A stretch of DNA of 64,000 nt from Neisseria meningitidis. GTDB lineage: Bacteria; Pseudomonadota; Gammaproteobacteria; Burkholderiales; Neisseriaceae. The stretch lies in contig OV299793.1 of assembly GCA_923184405.1 (NCBI GenBank), positions 734,906 to 798,905 of the forward strand, in the 5' to 3' direction. Under the pieces are notes generated by a model. That model saw only the letters and a program-made list of their open reading frames with translations. It made no database searches and was not told the DNA's origin. Within the stretch, counting starts at the first letter, position 1, and each line of letters opens with the position of its first letter. Shown here in pieces: positions 20,229-30,429 of the stretch. A program made the translations under genes and the position numbers.

Positions 20229-22032
20229 ATGAAAAACTGATTTGCCTGTTCGCCGTATTTTTGATGTTGTGCGGACGAGCTTTCGCGCTGGATGCGAACG
20301 ATCTGCTGCCGCCGGAAAAGGCATTCGTGCCGGAGCTTGCCGTTGCCGACGACGGTGTGAACGTCCGTTTCAGGATTGCCGACGGATACTACATGTATCA
20401 GGCGAAAATCGTCGGCAAGACCAATCCGGCGGATTTGTTGGGACAGCTTCTTTCAGCAAGGGCGAAGAGAAGGAAGACGAGTTTTTCGGCAGGCAGACGG
20501 TTTACCATCACGAAGCGCAGGTTGCCTTTCCTTATGCAAAGGCTGTCGGCGAACCGTATAAATTGGTTTGACCTATCAGGGCTGTGCCGAAGCCGGCGTG
20601 TGCTATCCGCCCGTGGATACCGAGTTTGATATTTCCGGCAACGGCACTTACCATCCGCAAACCGACGAACCGGCATCCGCCAAAGACCGCTTTTTGCAGC
20701 CTGCCTCTCAAAACGGCAGCGGGGCGCTGCCGCCCCCGAAGGGGGATGAGGGCGGCGACAGCCGTTTCAAGCTGTCTTGGGATACGCTCAACGCCAATCT
20801 TTTGGCGTTTTTTCTAGCAAGTTTGGGTCTGAGTTTTACCGCCTGTATGTATACCCTGTTGCCGATTGTTTCCAGTATTGTGGTCGGCGACAAAAAGGCG
20901 GGCAAGGCGCGAGCGTTTGTGCTGTCCGTCGTTTATGTTCAGGGTTTGGCTCTGACTTATACGCTGGTCGGCATTGTTGCCGGACAGACGAGCGCACTGC
21001 TGACCGTATGGTTGCAGCAGGCTTGGGTCGTGTTGGCGGCATCGGCTTTGATGGTCGTCTTGGCACTGTCTATGTTCGGGCTGTTCAACATCCAGCTTCC
21101 CAACGCCGTGCAGTCGTATTTTCAGAATCAAAGCAGCAGGCTTTCAGGCGGTAAAATCGTTTCCGTCTTTATTATGGGCATATTGTCCGCGCTGATTGTC
21201 GGGCCGTGCGTCGCCCCGCCGCTGGCATTTGCTTTGGGCTACATCGGTCAGACGGGCGATGCGGTTTTAGGCGGTTTGGCACTTTACACTTTGGCGTTGG
21301 GCACCAGCGTTCCGCTGATTGCCATCGGCACGTTCGGCGGGCATATCCTGCCTAAGGCAGGCGATTGGATGAATGCCGTCAAATACGCTTTCGGCTTTAT
21401 CCTGCTTGCCGTCGCCGTTTACCTCGCCACGCCGCACTTGCCCTATTATCTCGTCGTCGCGCTGTACACGCTGCTGATGCTGGTTCCTGCCTGTATGCTG
21501 CTGGTCAACGGACGCAGGCAGAAACGCCGTCCGAAAGCTGTGGCATTCGCATTGGGCGGCATATTGCTGATAGGCGGCGCGTGGTTCGGCTGGCAGGGCG
21601 CAAACGGCAAAACGACCGCGCTGCACCATTTCCTGACCCTCAATCCGCAGGCCGAAGCAGGCAAATCTTCGGAACACGGAAAAATGTTTGCCGATACTGC
21701 CGCGCTGAAGGCAGCGATGGATACGGCGTTGAAAGAACATCCCGACAAACCTGTCGTTTTGGATTTTTATGCCGACTGGCGCATTTCCTGCAAAGAAATG
21801 GCGGCTTACACGCTCAATCAGCCGGAAGTGCATCAGGCAGTCGATATGGAACGCTTTTTTCCAAATCGACGTAACCGCCAACAAGCCCGAACATCAGGCG
21901 TTGTTGAAAGAATACGGTCTGTTCGGGCCGCCGGGCGTGTTTGTCGTCCGCTCCGACGGCAGCCGCAGCGAGCCGCTGCTGGGTTTTGTCAAAGCAGACA
22001 AGTTTATCGAGTGGTATGAACAAAACCGCTGA
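20229..22032 (+). CDS. dsbD: Thiol:disulfide interchange protein DsbD (frameshifted; one catalytic Cys changed)
   Basis: Inner-membrane protein that passes electrons from cytoplasmic thioredoxin to periplasmic DsbC and CcmG. The start needs one more A in ATGAAAAAC to read MKKLICLFAVFLMLCGRAFA, a signal peptide. Domain alpha has the redox pair CAEAGVC. Domain beta has eight membrane spans with Cys in FTACMY and GPCVAPPLAFALGYIG. Domain gamma is thioredoxin-like, FYADWRISCKEM, where the family has WCISCK: the first Cys of CxxC is Arg here. Other frame changes lie near 20440, 20570 and 21860. DsbD is important in Neisseria for thiol balance, so Cys to Arg would be severe if real. Ends FIEWYEQNR. 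Confidence 0.95.
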
Positions 22033-22046
22033 TTCCGATGTTTCAA

Positions 22047-22073
22047 ATGCCGTCTGAAGTTCTCAGACGGCAT
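22047..22073. terminator. Inverted DUS pair after dsbD
   Basis: ATGCCGTCTGAA at 22047 and TCAGACGGCAT ending 22073 form a compact hairpin 15 nt beyond the dsbD stop. Confidence 0.9.
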
Positions 22074-22321
22074 TTCTGTCAGAAAGGAAAACGGCAATAT
22101 CCACTATACACACGGAAGCAGTCCAAAGATGTAAAAACCGTGTGTATAAGTTAGTTAGCGTATTGAAATTAAAAAGATAAAAATACGATGATTAAAAAAT
22201 AGGCACAAGAAAAGATAAACACAGTCCAATGTTTGCCGCTGTGTGTATCCTCTGAGAAAAAACATCTTAATGTCATGTATTTGATGGAAAATGATAACAT
22301 GACTAAAAAATAGCCAATCAT

Positions 22322-22426
22322 TATAGTGGATTAAATTTAAATCAGGACAAGGCGACGAAGCCGCAGAAGTACAGATAGTACGGCAAGGCGAGGCAACGCT
22401 GTACTGATTTAAATTTAACCACTATA
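22322..22426. repeat. Correia element (CREE), short ~105-bp form
   Basis: Begins TATAGTGGATTAAATTTAAA and ends with the inverted copy TTTAAATTTAACCACTATA, enclosing GGACAAGGCGACGAAGCC. It is the internally deleted size class, lacking the IHF-containing middle of the longer copies. It lies between dsbD and ackA. Confidence 0.95.
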
Positions 22427-22497
22427 AGGTTCAGGTAAGAGGCTGCAACCGTCAACGTCTGAAAAGAGGCAGTGCTGTTTAAGCATGGAAAGCCGGA

Positions 22498-22527
22498 TAA
22501 AAAACTGCCTCCGGTTACGGAGGCAGT
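22498..22527 (-). terminator. Rho-independent terminator of ackA
   Basis: Stem ACTGCCTCCG / CGGAGGCAGT with a 4-nt loop at 22504-22527; read on the minus strand it is followed by a run of six T. It lies 19 nt past the ackA stop. Confidence 0.9.
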
Positions 22528-22545
22528 TCGTGTGTAGATAAAACC

Positions 22546-23735
22546 TTACAGACCGCTCAAACGGGCAGTGTCGTGGACAATCATCAGCTCTTCGTTGGTC
22601 GGAATGACCACGGCAACGGCTTTGCTGTCGGCAGTGGTAATCACGCATACGTTGCCGAAGCGGGCTTTCAGGTTGGCTTTTTGGTCGATGTTCAGACCGA
22701 GGAAGCCCAAGTAGCCGATCACGCGTTCGCGGATGATGTCGGAGTTTTCGCCGATGCCGCCGATAAAGACCAGTGCGTCCAAACCGCCTGCGGCAACCGC
22801 CATACTGCCGATGTATTTGGCAAGGCGATAGATAAACATATCCAAGGCCAATCTCGCGCCTTTATGCCCCTTGGCGGCTTCTTCTTCAATGGTGCGGCAG
22901 TCGTTGACAGGCCGGAAATGCCGAGCAGACCGGATTTTTTGTTCAGCATTTCAGTGATTTCGGGCGATGGTCATATTGGCGTTTTCGGCGAGAAAGCCGA
23001 ATACGGAAGGATCGATGTCGCCGCTGCGCGTACCCATTACCAGCCCTTCCCAGCGGGTCAGGCCCATACTGGTGTCGCGCGATTCGCCGTTGGCGACGGC
23101 GGTAATGGAGCGCTGCCGCCCAAGTGAGCAATGACCATACGCAGGTCTTTTTGTCTTTGCCGAGGAAGCGCGCGGTTTCGTCGGCGACGAAGCGGTAGCT
23201 GGAACCGTGCGCACCGTAACGGCGCAGGCCGTATTTTTCATACAACTCCTGCGGAACGGCGTATTTGTGGTACGACTTCGGGCATGGTTTGGCGGATTGA
23301 GGTATCGAATACGACGACGTTGGGCAGGTCTTTGAAAATGCTTTGCGCGCACGCAGGCCCAAGAGGTGGGCAGGGTGTGCAGGGGGCGAGCGAGATGCAA
23401 TTTTCGATGCTGACAATGACTTCGTCGTCAACGAGGATGGATTCGCTGTACAGTTCGCCGCCGCTGACGACGCGGTGGCCGATGGCGCTGATGCGGCTGT
23501 CGAGGCCTGGGCCTGAGTTCTTCCATCAGGGCTTCGACCGCGCAGATGTGGTTGGGATGTGCGGACAGATCGACTTTGTGTTTTTCGCCGTTTACTTGAA
23601 TGTGATGTAGGCATCGGGCAGGTTGAGTTTTTCGGCAAGGCAGCTGAGCAGGACTTCGCCGCTGCTGTTATCCAGGACCGCGCCTTTGAGGGACGAGCTG
23701 CCGCAGTTCAAAACCAAGATCAATTTTTGGGACAT
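22546..23735 (-). CDS. ackA: Acetate kinase AckA (frameshifted)
   Basis: Converts acetyl phosphate and ADP to acetate and ATP. The start [20 protein letters not shown] is the ASKHA phosphate-1 motif. Later pieces, in other frames, are [45 protein letters not shown] (the GTSH region, here GAHGSS), [56 protein letters not shown] and [13 protein letters not shown]. Frame changes lie near 23595, 23520, 23400, 23290, 23120 and 22950. The span fits about 398 residues. The enzyme's usual partner pta is not next to it here. Confidence 0.95.
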
Positions 23736-24079
23736 TTTCTTACTCCGGAAAGTTTCAGACGGCATTGAATCGGACACGGATACTAACCGGATTCGTGCCG
23801 AATCCGTTTTGCCTTCCTGGGCGGGAAGTAGTGGGGCCGTCTGAAAAGGTTGATAAAAGAAGCAGGCTATTCTAGCAAAAATCTTTGCAATTGCTTGGCT
23901 TAATCGGGCGTTTGCGTGAAAATGGCGGAAGTCGGGCATTTTGACGGAAAAAAAGGGGATATGCGGTTTGCCGGTGTTTTCGGCTGGGGAGGGAGAATTT
24001 CTTTGCATTCTTCCCGTCCAAACTGGTACATTCGCCCTGTTTTTAGTTGGTGTCGTCTGAAAAAGGCGGGTGGGAATTT

Positions 24080-24378
24080 ATGCATTATTTCAGTATTCAT
24101 GACCAATCGGGACGGCATATAGGCTTTTTCATCCCGCTTGCCGACGACGAATCGGAAGCACGGCCGCAAAGCGGGCGTTTGCCGTCAAACTTGAAGGCGG
24201 AATGGAAAATCACGTCCTGTCGCCGTTCGGTCAGACGGAAATCCCCCAATATTGACGCGTGGTCAAAGACCGTATCGGAGCTGTTTTTGACGAAGCTCCT
24301 GTCGGAACTTTGCGTAACGAATATCTGACCGTGTCGGAGCAGACGTTTGTTTTGAACGATTTGACAGGGAATATGTGA
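24080..24378 (+). CDS. Hypothetical protein upstream of ccoS (frameshifted)
   Basis: Starts MHYFSIHDQSGRHIGFFIPL, followed by ADDESEARPQSGRL. In other frames it reads EGGMENHVLSPFGQTE and then RIGAVFDEAPVGTLRNEYLT, VSEQTFVLNDLTGNM and a stop at 24378. About 100 residues, soluble, no motif I recognise. Its TGA shares one base with the ATG of ccoS (TGATG), so the two are probably translated together. Frame changes lie near 24195 and 24265. Confidence 0.55.
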
Positions 24379-24527
24379 TGGAAAGCATGTTTATATTAGT
24401 GCCCTTCAGCATTATTTTGGCGTTTGTCATCGGCTGGTTTTTTTGGTGGTCAGGGCAAAAAAGGGCAGTTTGACGACACGAAGGGCTAACGCACCGCATC
24501 CTGATGGATGAAGATTCGAAAAGATAA
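24378..24527 (+). CDS. ccoS: cbb3-type cytochrome oxidase assembly protein CcoS (one frameshift)
   Basis: Small membrane protein needed to mature the cbb3 oxidase, the only terminal oxidase of Neisseria. The product reads MESMFILVPFSIILAFVIGW, FFWWSG, then in a shifted frame KKGQFDD followed by RILMDEDSKR. A single N-terminal transmembrane helix, a Phe/Trp-rich exit and a GQFDDxxxxxxxIxxD tail of about 48 residues are the CcoS pattern. One base change near 24455 breaks the frame. The gene is too short and too broken to be found as a long ORF. Its copper-ATPase partner CcoI is not in view. Confidence 0.75.
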
Positions 24528-24552
24528 ACTGATTGAAAAGAGAGGGAAAACG

Positions 24553-25856
24553 ATGTACGCTAAAAAAGGCGGTTTGGGACTGGTTAAGCCTGCGTTTGCA
24601 CCTCTTTTCGCTACGCAGTTTCTCGGCGCGTTTAACGACAATGTGTTCAAAACCGCGCTGTTTGTGATGATTGGGTTTTACGGTTTGAAGCAAAACGGCT
24701 TCCTGACTGCCGGACAGATGTTGAACTTGGGCGCATTGCTGTTTATTTTGCCGTATTTCCTGTTTTCCTCGCTGTCGGGGCAGTTGGGTAACAAATTCAA
24801 CAACGCCGTTTTGGCGCGTTGGGTCAAGGTGCTGGAAATGATCATTATGGCGGTGGCGGCATACGGGTTTTATATCCGGTCCGCCCCGCTGCTTTTGGCG
24901 TGTCTGTTTTGCATGGGCGCGCAATCGACGCTGTTCGGGCCGCTGAAATACGCCATCCTGCCCGATTATCTCGACGACAAAGAGTTGATGATGGGCAACA
25001 GCCTGATTGAATCGGGTACGTTTGTCGCCATCCTGTTCGGTCAGATTTTGGGAACGGCGGTGGCAGGTGTACCGCCTTATATTGTCGGATACTGGTTTTG
25101 CTGGTCGCCGTCGGAGGCACGGTCGGCAGCCTGTTTATGCCGTCCGTCCCCGCCAAGGCTGCTGATACCCAAATTGAGTGGAATATTGTCCGTGGCACAA
25201 AATCCCTGCTTCGTGAAATGGTGCGGTACAAACCCGTCTTTACCGCCATTATCGGTATTTCGTGGTTTTGGTTTGTCGGCGCGGTTTATACCACGCAACC
25301 GCCGACCTTTACCCAAATCCATCTGGGCGGCAACGACAATGTTTTCAACCTGATGCTGCCCTGTTTTCCATCGGTATTGCCGCTGGCTCGGTACTGTGTG
25401 CCAAGTTCAGCAGGGAACGCCTGATGTTGGCTTGGGTAACGGTTGGTGCGTTAGGTTTGACAGTTTGCGGCCTGGTTTTGGTGTGGCTGACGCACGGACA
25501 CCGTTCTGAAGGGCTGAACGGCATTTTTGGTTTTATCGCAAGGATGGGCATATCCCGTGATGGCGGTGATGACGCTGATCGGCTTTTTCGGCGGATTTTT
25601 CTCCGTTCCGCTCTATACCTGGCTGCAAACCGCCAGTAGCGAGACTTTCCGCGCCCGCGCCGTTGCCGCCAACAATATCGTTAACGGTATTTTTATGGTT
25701 TCCGCCGCCGTTTTGAGCGCGGTGTTGCTGTTTTTGTTTGACAGCATTTCCTTGTTGTATCTGATTGTCGCTTTGGGCAATATTCCGTTGTCGGTATTTT
25801 TGATTAAGCGCGAAAGGCGGTTTTTAGGCGCGGCGGCAATCAGGAAAAAACCCTGA
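24553..25856 (+). CDS. MFS transporter of the lysophospholipid transporter (LplT) type (frameshifted)
   Basis: Twelve-helix permease. The N terminus FAPLFATQFLGAFNDNVFKTAL carries the QFLGAFNDN motif of LplT and the MFS half of Aas-like proteins, which flip lysophosphatidylethanolamine back into the inner membrane. Then FSSLSGQLGNKFNNAVLARW, LFCMGAQSTLFGPLKYAILPDYL, ELMMGNSLIESGTFVAILFGQILG and, in other frames, IIGISWFWFVGAVYTTQ and GFFGGFFSVPLYTWLQTASS. Frame changes lie near 25095, 25365 and 25545. The start at 24553 follows AGAGGGAAAACG; an in-frame ATG at 24508 would overlap ccoS. The substrate is inferred from the family. Confidence 0.85.
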
Positions 25857-25868
25857 ATGCCGTCTGAA
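25857..25868 (+). other. DNA uptake sequence (DUS)
   Basis: ATGCCGTCTGAA overlaps the last stop base of the transporter gene; single copy. Confidence 0.9.
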
Positions 25869-26009
25869 AAATTGTCCCCAAAATACACAATCCGCCTGCC
25901 CAATGTTGTGAACACACTGTGAATAAGTGGGTTTGTGCATTGAAATGAAAACAGAAAAATACATTGCTTAAAAATAAGCAATTTACGAAGATAGAAGAAA
26001 GACACCGAT

Positions 26010-26746
26010 ATGACGACACGCCAAATCATCCACAATACCGAAACCACCGGTCTGTATGCCGACGGCGGCGACCGCTTGATTGAGTTCTCAAATTTAGAAA
26101 TGGTCAACCGCCAAATGACCGACAAAAACCTGCACCTCTATATCCACCCTGAGCGCGATATGCCCGAAGAGACGGCAAGCGTCCACGGCTTGACGATACA
26201 GGTTTTGGAAAGGAAAAACGCGCCGCCGTTTGCAGAGGTCGGCAGGCAGATTGCCGATTTCCTGCGCGGTGAGGAACTGATTATCCATAATGCCAAATTC
26301 GACGTGGGCTTCCTCAATATGGAGTTCCGCCGGATGAGGTTGCCGACCGTTGAGGAACTCGGCTGTACCGTTACCGATACCCTGGCGATGGCGCGCGAAA
26401 TGTTCCCCGGGCAGAAAGCCAGCCTAGATGACCTGTGCAGCTGTTTTTCCGTCGACCGCAGCAAGCGCGTCCAGCAAAGCGCATTGATCGACTGCGAACT
26501 TTTAGGCGAAGTCTATCTTGCCATGACACGGCGGCAGTTCGTACCTGATACGAGATGCCGAGGAGGAAGAGCAATCAGCCAAACCTGTTGCATCTGCCGA
26601 AATGAAACTCGGTGCCAAACTGAAAGTGATTAAGGCGGATGAAGCCGAACTGGCGGCGCACAGGGCAATATTTGGACGGCTTAGGCGAAGCCTGCATCTA
26701 GCGCAAGGAAGCCGTGCCGTCGGAAAACGGCGGGGCGGACGCATGA
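26010..26746 (+). CDS. dnaQ: DNA polymerase III epsilon subunit DnaQ (proofreading exonuclease; active-site change)
   Basis: 3'-5' exonuclease that proofreads the replicative polymerase. Product MTTRQIIHNTETTGLYADGG: Exo I of DEDDh nucleases is DTETTG, so the metal-binding Asp is Asn here. Exo II is visible as IIHNAKFDVGFLN, and Exo IIIe near QSALIDCELLGEVYLAMT (His replaced by Gln just before, QQSALIDC where HxALxD is usual). The C terminus EMKLGAKLKVIKADEAELAAH is the alpha-subunit binding tail. Frame changes lie near 26545, 26580 and 26690. The stop overlaps the ispD start (ATGA). If the two active-site changes were real the strain would be a mutator. Confidence 0.93.
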
Positions 26747-27430
26747 AGAGCAAAAATATCGCGCTGATTCCCGCCGCCGGCATCGGGGCGCGTTTCGGTG
26801 CGGACAAACCTAAGCAGTATGTCGAAATCAGAAGCAAAACCGTTTTAGAACATACGATTGGGATTTCTGAACGGCATGAGGGCGTCGATTTGACCGTCGT
26901 TGTCGTCTCGCCCGAAGACACGTTTGCCGATAAGGTTCAGACGGCATTTCCACAGGTTCGGGTGTGGAAAAACGGCGGACAGACCTGCGCCGAAACCGTC
27001 CGAAACGGTGTGGCAAAACTGTTGGAAATCGGCTTGGCATCGGCGGATGACAATATTCGTACACGATGCCGCGCGCTGCTGCCTGCCGTCTGAAGCTCTG
27101 ACGCGTTTGATAGAACAGGCGGGCAACGCCGCCAAAGGCGGGACTTTGGCAATTCTGTTGCCAATACGCTCAAGCTTGCGGACGATAGCAACATTAATGC
27201 AAACCATCAAGCGGACGAGCCTTTGACAGGCACAAACGTCGCAGCTTTTCCGCGCTGGGCTGCTGCACAACGCATTGGTTGCGGAAAACTTGGACGGCAT
27301 TACCGATGAATCGTCCACCGTGGAAAAATTTGGCATCCGCCCTTTGCTGGTGCAGTGCTACACGCACAATTTGAAACTGACGCAGCCGCAGGACGCATAC
27401 ATCGTAAGGCTGCTGCTCGATGCCGTCTGA
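26743..27430 (+). CDS. ispD: 2-C-methyl-D-erythritol 4-phosphate cytidylyltransferase IspD (frameshifted)
   Basis: Third step of the MEP isoprenoid pathway; makes CDP-methylerythritol. Start [20 protein letters not shown] has the nucleotide-binding AAGxGxRxG motif followed by DKPKQYVEI. Then [28 protein letters not shown] (frame change near 27060), and [22 protein letters not shown], with the C-terminal [19 protein letters not shown]. The middle, about 27165-27240, is scrambled. The stop codon is part of a DUS. ispF follows after 31 nt. Confidence 0.93.
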
Positions 27431-27431
27431 A
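27420..27431 (+). other. DUS that supplies the ispD stop codon
   Basis: ATGCCGTCTGAA encodes the last residues (D)AV and its internal TGA terminates ispD. Confidence 0.9.
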
Positions 27432-27461
27432 CTTCAATTCAAACCATCAGGAACACAAACG

Positions 27462-27938
27462 ATGACGAACATCCGTATCGGACAGGGCTACGATGTCCAC
27501 CAACTGACCACAGGCAGAAAGCTGATACATGGCGGAGTTGAAATCCCAGTCGAAAAAGGGCTGCTCGGACACTCCGATGCCGATGCGCTGCTGCACGCCG
27601 TTACCGACGCGCTGCTCGGTGCGGCAGGTTTGGGCGATATCGGCAGCCATTTCCAAGACACCGCCGCAGAGTTCAAAGATGCGGACAGCCGCGTCCTTTT
27701 GCGTGCGGCGTATCAAAGCGTTCAGGCGCAGGGTTGGCAGGCGGTCAATGTCGATACGACCGTGATTGCACAGAAACCCAAACTCGCGCCGCATATTCCG
27801 CAAATGCGTGCCAACATCGCCGCCGATTTGGGCATAGACATTTCGTGCATCAACATCAATGGCAAAACCAACGAAAAACTCGGCTAACTCGGGCGCATGG
27901 AAGTGCATAGAGGCGCAAGCGGCGGTCATTGCTGGTAA
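27462..27938 (+). CDS. ispF: 2-C-methyl-D-erythritol 2,4-cyclodiphosphate synthase IspF (in-frame stop)
   Basis: Fifth step of the MEP pathway; zinc enzyme acting as a trimer. Start [15 protein letters not shown] has the zinc-binding [35 protein letters not shown] carries the second zinc His and the GLGDIG loop. [12 protein letters not shown] is the C-terminal CDP-binding stretch. A TAA follows at 27885-27887 where family members continue with an aromatic residue and GRMEAIEAQA; the bases beyond read LGRMEV in frame, then shift. The start at 27462 was chosen over 27420 because the latter lies inside the DUS. Confidence 0.93.
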
Positions 27939-27999
27939 GGATTTGAACGCGGCAAGCAGGACATGCAAAAAATGGTTATAATAGCAACTGAATGAAGTA

Positions 28000-28713
28000 T
28001 ATGGTTTCCCAAAGACAAAGATTTGACGACACCCGACGAACTCAAGAAAATAGAAGACGAACTATTAGTCGAATTCGTAAAAGAAAACGACATACAACGG
28101 AATCGGAAAAAACTAGACCATCAACTCTTTATCGAAGCATAGCGCAAAAGCGGCAACGAAATCAAAGCCGCGAATAAAAGCCGCAAAAAAAATCAAGCGA
28201 ACTGGTTGCCAACTACAAAATCCACCGAACTGCTTGCCCAGAACGAAATATCCGGCACGGCGCTGAACAGCAACGGTGCGGACGAACTCAACCACACAAC
28301 GCAAAGGATCAACCACGGCGCCGGCAAACGAACTCAACGAAAAAAGCGGCGCCACCGCAGCAGAAAAAATCATCTGCATTTGCGCATCAGAAAGACAAAT
28401 ATGCATCATCGCGATAAACAAGATCCCGCTGCACGTGGAAGCCAGCGGTCGAAACTGCCCGTGCCCTGTGCAGCGCGCAAACTACTCGCTACGCGGGCGA
28501 ACTGCGCTCAACTGCGTATAGGCTACACCACTTTTACCGCAACCAAACGTCGATGTCCATGGCAGAATATCGACAAACCGCAGACGATGGAAGACGAAAT
28601 CAACAAAATCACCAGCGTACTCGAAAACGGAATATTCGCCCGCGATGCCGCCGATGTGTTGATTTTGGGGACGGAAGAGGGTGCGAAAGTCATCTATCCC
28701 TGCCAAGGGTAAT
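28000..28713 (+). other. Degenerate, unrecognised coding remnant
   Basis: Plus-strand runs in changing frames look like one Lys/Glu-rich protein: TTPDELKKIEDELLVEFVKE (about 28026), NDIQRNRKKLDHQLFIEA, then ELVANYKIHRT, ELNEKSGATAAEK (about 28335), and finally EDEINKITSVLENGIFARDA, DVLILGTEEGAKVIYPCQG with a stop at 28710. Stops interrupt every frame. I cannot name the family. A partial inverted DUS follows at 28726-28766. Confidence 0.4.
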
Positions 28714-28798
28714 ACTGACGTTAAGATGCCGTCTGAAATCCGATTCACGATATGTTCAGACGGAATCCGCAGTTGAAAAATATGCAGATTAAAAAATC

Positions 28799-29452
28799 AT
28801 GAAATGGCTTCACCGTCAGCCCTATCGCTTTTGGGTGCGTTGGGTTATACGAGTTACGGCAGCGAGGCGGTGCGGACGGCGGTTGCCGTACTCGACGTAC
28901 TCGGCGCGGCAGGGACGCGGGTTCCGACGCGCCCGCCGCCGCCGAGCATCGGCGAAATCCGGCCACCGCTACACAGGCACGGTGTCCAAAGTCTATGACG
29001 GCGACACCCTTCACGTTATCGACGGCGACGGCGCGAACACAAAATCCGGATGGCGTATATCGACGCGCCGGAGATGAAACAGGCTTACGGCACGCATTCG
29101 AGATACATCCTGCGCGCGGCGGCGGAAAGCAGGACAAGTCAGCGTGCGCGTGTTCGACACCGACCGCTACCAGCGCGAAGTGACACAGGTTTCTGTCGGC
29201 AACAACCGATTTGAACCTGTTGCAGGTGCAGGACGGAGCAGCGTGACATTATAAAAGTTATGCTAAAGAACAGCAGGATAAGGCGGATTTTGCCGATTAT
29301 GCCGACGCTCAAATTCAGGCGGAAAGGGAACTCAAAGGATTGTGGAAAGCTAAAAATCCGCAAGCGCCGTGGGCGTACCGCCAGGCAGGTAAGAGCGGCG
29401 AGAGCAAAAGGATTGGATGGATGCCGTGGGCGAATGGTTGCGCATTTGGTAA
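28799..29452 (+). CDS. nuc: Thermonuclease-family nuclease (SNase-like), frameshifted
   Basis: Calcium-dependent nuclease fold. The N terminus MKWLH is followed by a hydrophobic segment and GALGYTSYGSEAVRTAVAV in a second frame. The SNase core reads GTVSKVYDGDTLHVIDGDGA, then MAYIDAPEMKQAYGTHSR with the conserved Asp and the R of the active site. A later frame has VRVFDTDRYQREV, and the end reads ADFADYADAQIQAERELKG (a mix across frames), LWKAKNPQAPWAYRQAG and DAVGEWLRIW. Frame changes lie near 28840, 29030, 29130, 29200 and 29395. In gonococci a secreted thermonuclease of this family degrades neutrophil traps; that role is inferred here. Confidence 0.85.
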
Positions 29453-29478
29453 AGACACAGCACGGCTTTGAACAACAA

Positions 29479-29490
29479 ATGCCGTCTGAA
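29479..29490 (+). other. DNA uptake sequence (DUS)
   Basis: ATGCCGTCTGAA 27 nt past the nuclease stop; single copy. Confidence 0.9.
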
Positions 29491-29628
29491 AGCCGCGCGC
29501 CTGCAGTTTTGCGGAGACACGCAACCGCCGTCTGCCGCGATAAAAAGTTCAGGCGGCGGTTTTTACGGTAAAATGGCGGATTAATTTACAACGGCAGCAG
29601 TTCCGCAGGCTTTTGATACGGACATTAT

Positions 29629-30407
29629 ATGGATTTTCGTTTTGACATTATTTACGAATACCGCTGGATGTTACCTTTAGGCGCACTGACGACAGGGCTG
29701 ACGGTCGTGGCGACGGCAGGCAGTTCGGTATTGGGTCACTGTTGACGTTGGCGCGACTGATTCACTTGGAAAAAGCCAAGTGCGCCGATGCGCGTGCTGG
29801 CCTAGGCGTTGCGTAAAGTTTCGCTGCTGTATGTCACGCTGTTCCAGGGTACGCCGCTGTTTGTGCAGATGTGATTTGGGCGAATGTGTGGTTTCCGTTT
29901 TTCGTCCATCCTTAAGACAGCATTTTGGTCAGCACCGAGGCGGCAATCGCGCTGCGTCGAGAATACAGGCCGCTGATTGAAGATTCTTTGGCGCGATAGC
30001 TAACTCGGGGCGTATATCTGTGAGAATTTCCGCGCGGGCATACAGTCTATAGACAAGGGACAGATGGAGGCGGCGCGTTCTTTCGGGCTGACCTATCCGC
30101 AGGCGATGCGCTATGTGATTCTGCCGCAGGCATTGCGCCGCATACTGCCGCCTTTGGCGAGCGAGTTCATCACGCTCTTGAAAGACAGCTCGCTGCTGTC
30201 GGTCATTGCTGTGGCGGAGTTGACGCATGTTCAGAATACGATTACGGGTAGGTATTCGGTTGATGAAGAACCGCTTTACACCGTCGCCCTGATTTATAGC
30301 TGATGACGACTTTCTTAGGCTGGATATTCCTGCGTTTGGAAAAACGATTGCAATCCCAGCACCGCTGGTTGGGTCATATCAGCAAAAAGCTGCGGGTATT
30401 CATTTGA
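29629..30407 (+). CDS. Polar amino-acid ABC transporter permease (HisM/GlnP family), frameshifted
   Basis: Inner-membrane channel half of an amino-acid importer. Start MDFRFDIIYEYRWMLPLGAL, then TTGLTVVATAGSSVLG, ALRKVSLLYVTLFQGTPLFVQ (the RGTPLxVQ motif, here QGTPL), GAYICENFRAGIQSIDKGQM and the EAA loop EAARSFGLTYPQAMRYVILP, QALRRILPPLASEFITLLKDSSL. The EAA-G-I-LP pattern binds the ATPase. Stops and frame changes lie near 29740, 29805, 29870, 29945 and 30300. No ATPase or binding protein gene is adjacent in the window, so the substrate is not settled. Confidence 0.85.
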
Positions 30408-30429
30408 GGCAGCGCCATAGTGGCAAAGC

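Noticed and set aside
28113..28421. Hydrophobic minus-strand frame of 102 codons
   Set aside because: It is the mirror image of a Lys/Glu-rich plus-strand coding remnant, which often produces hydrophobic antisense frames.
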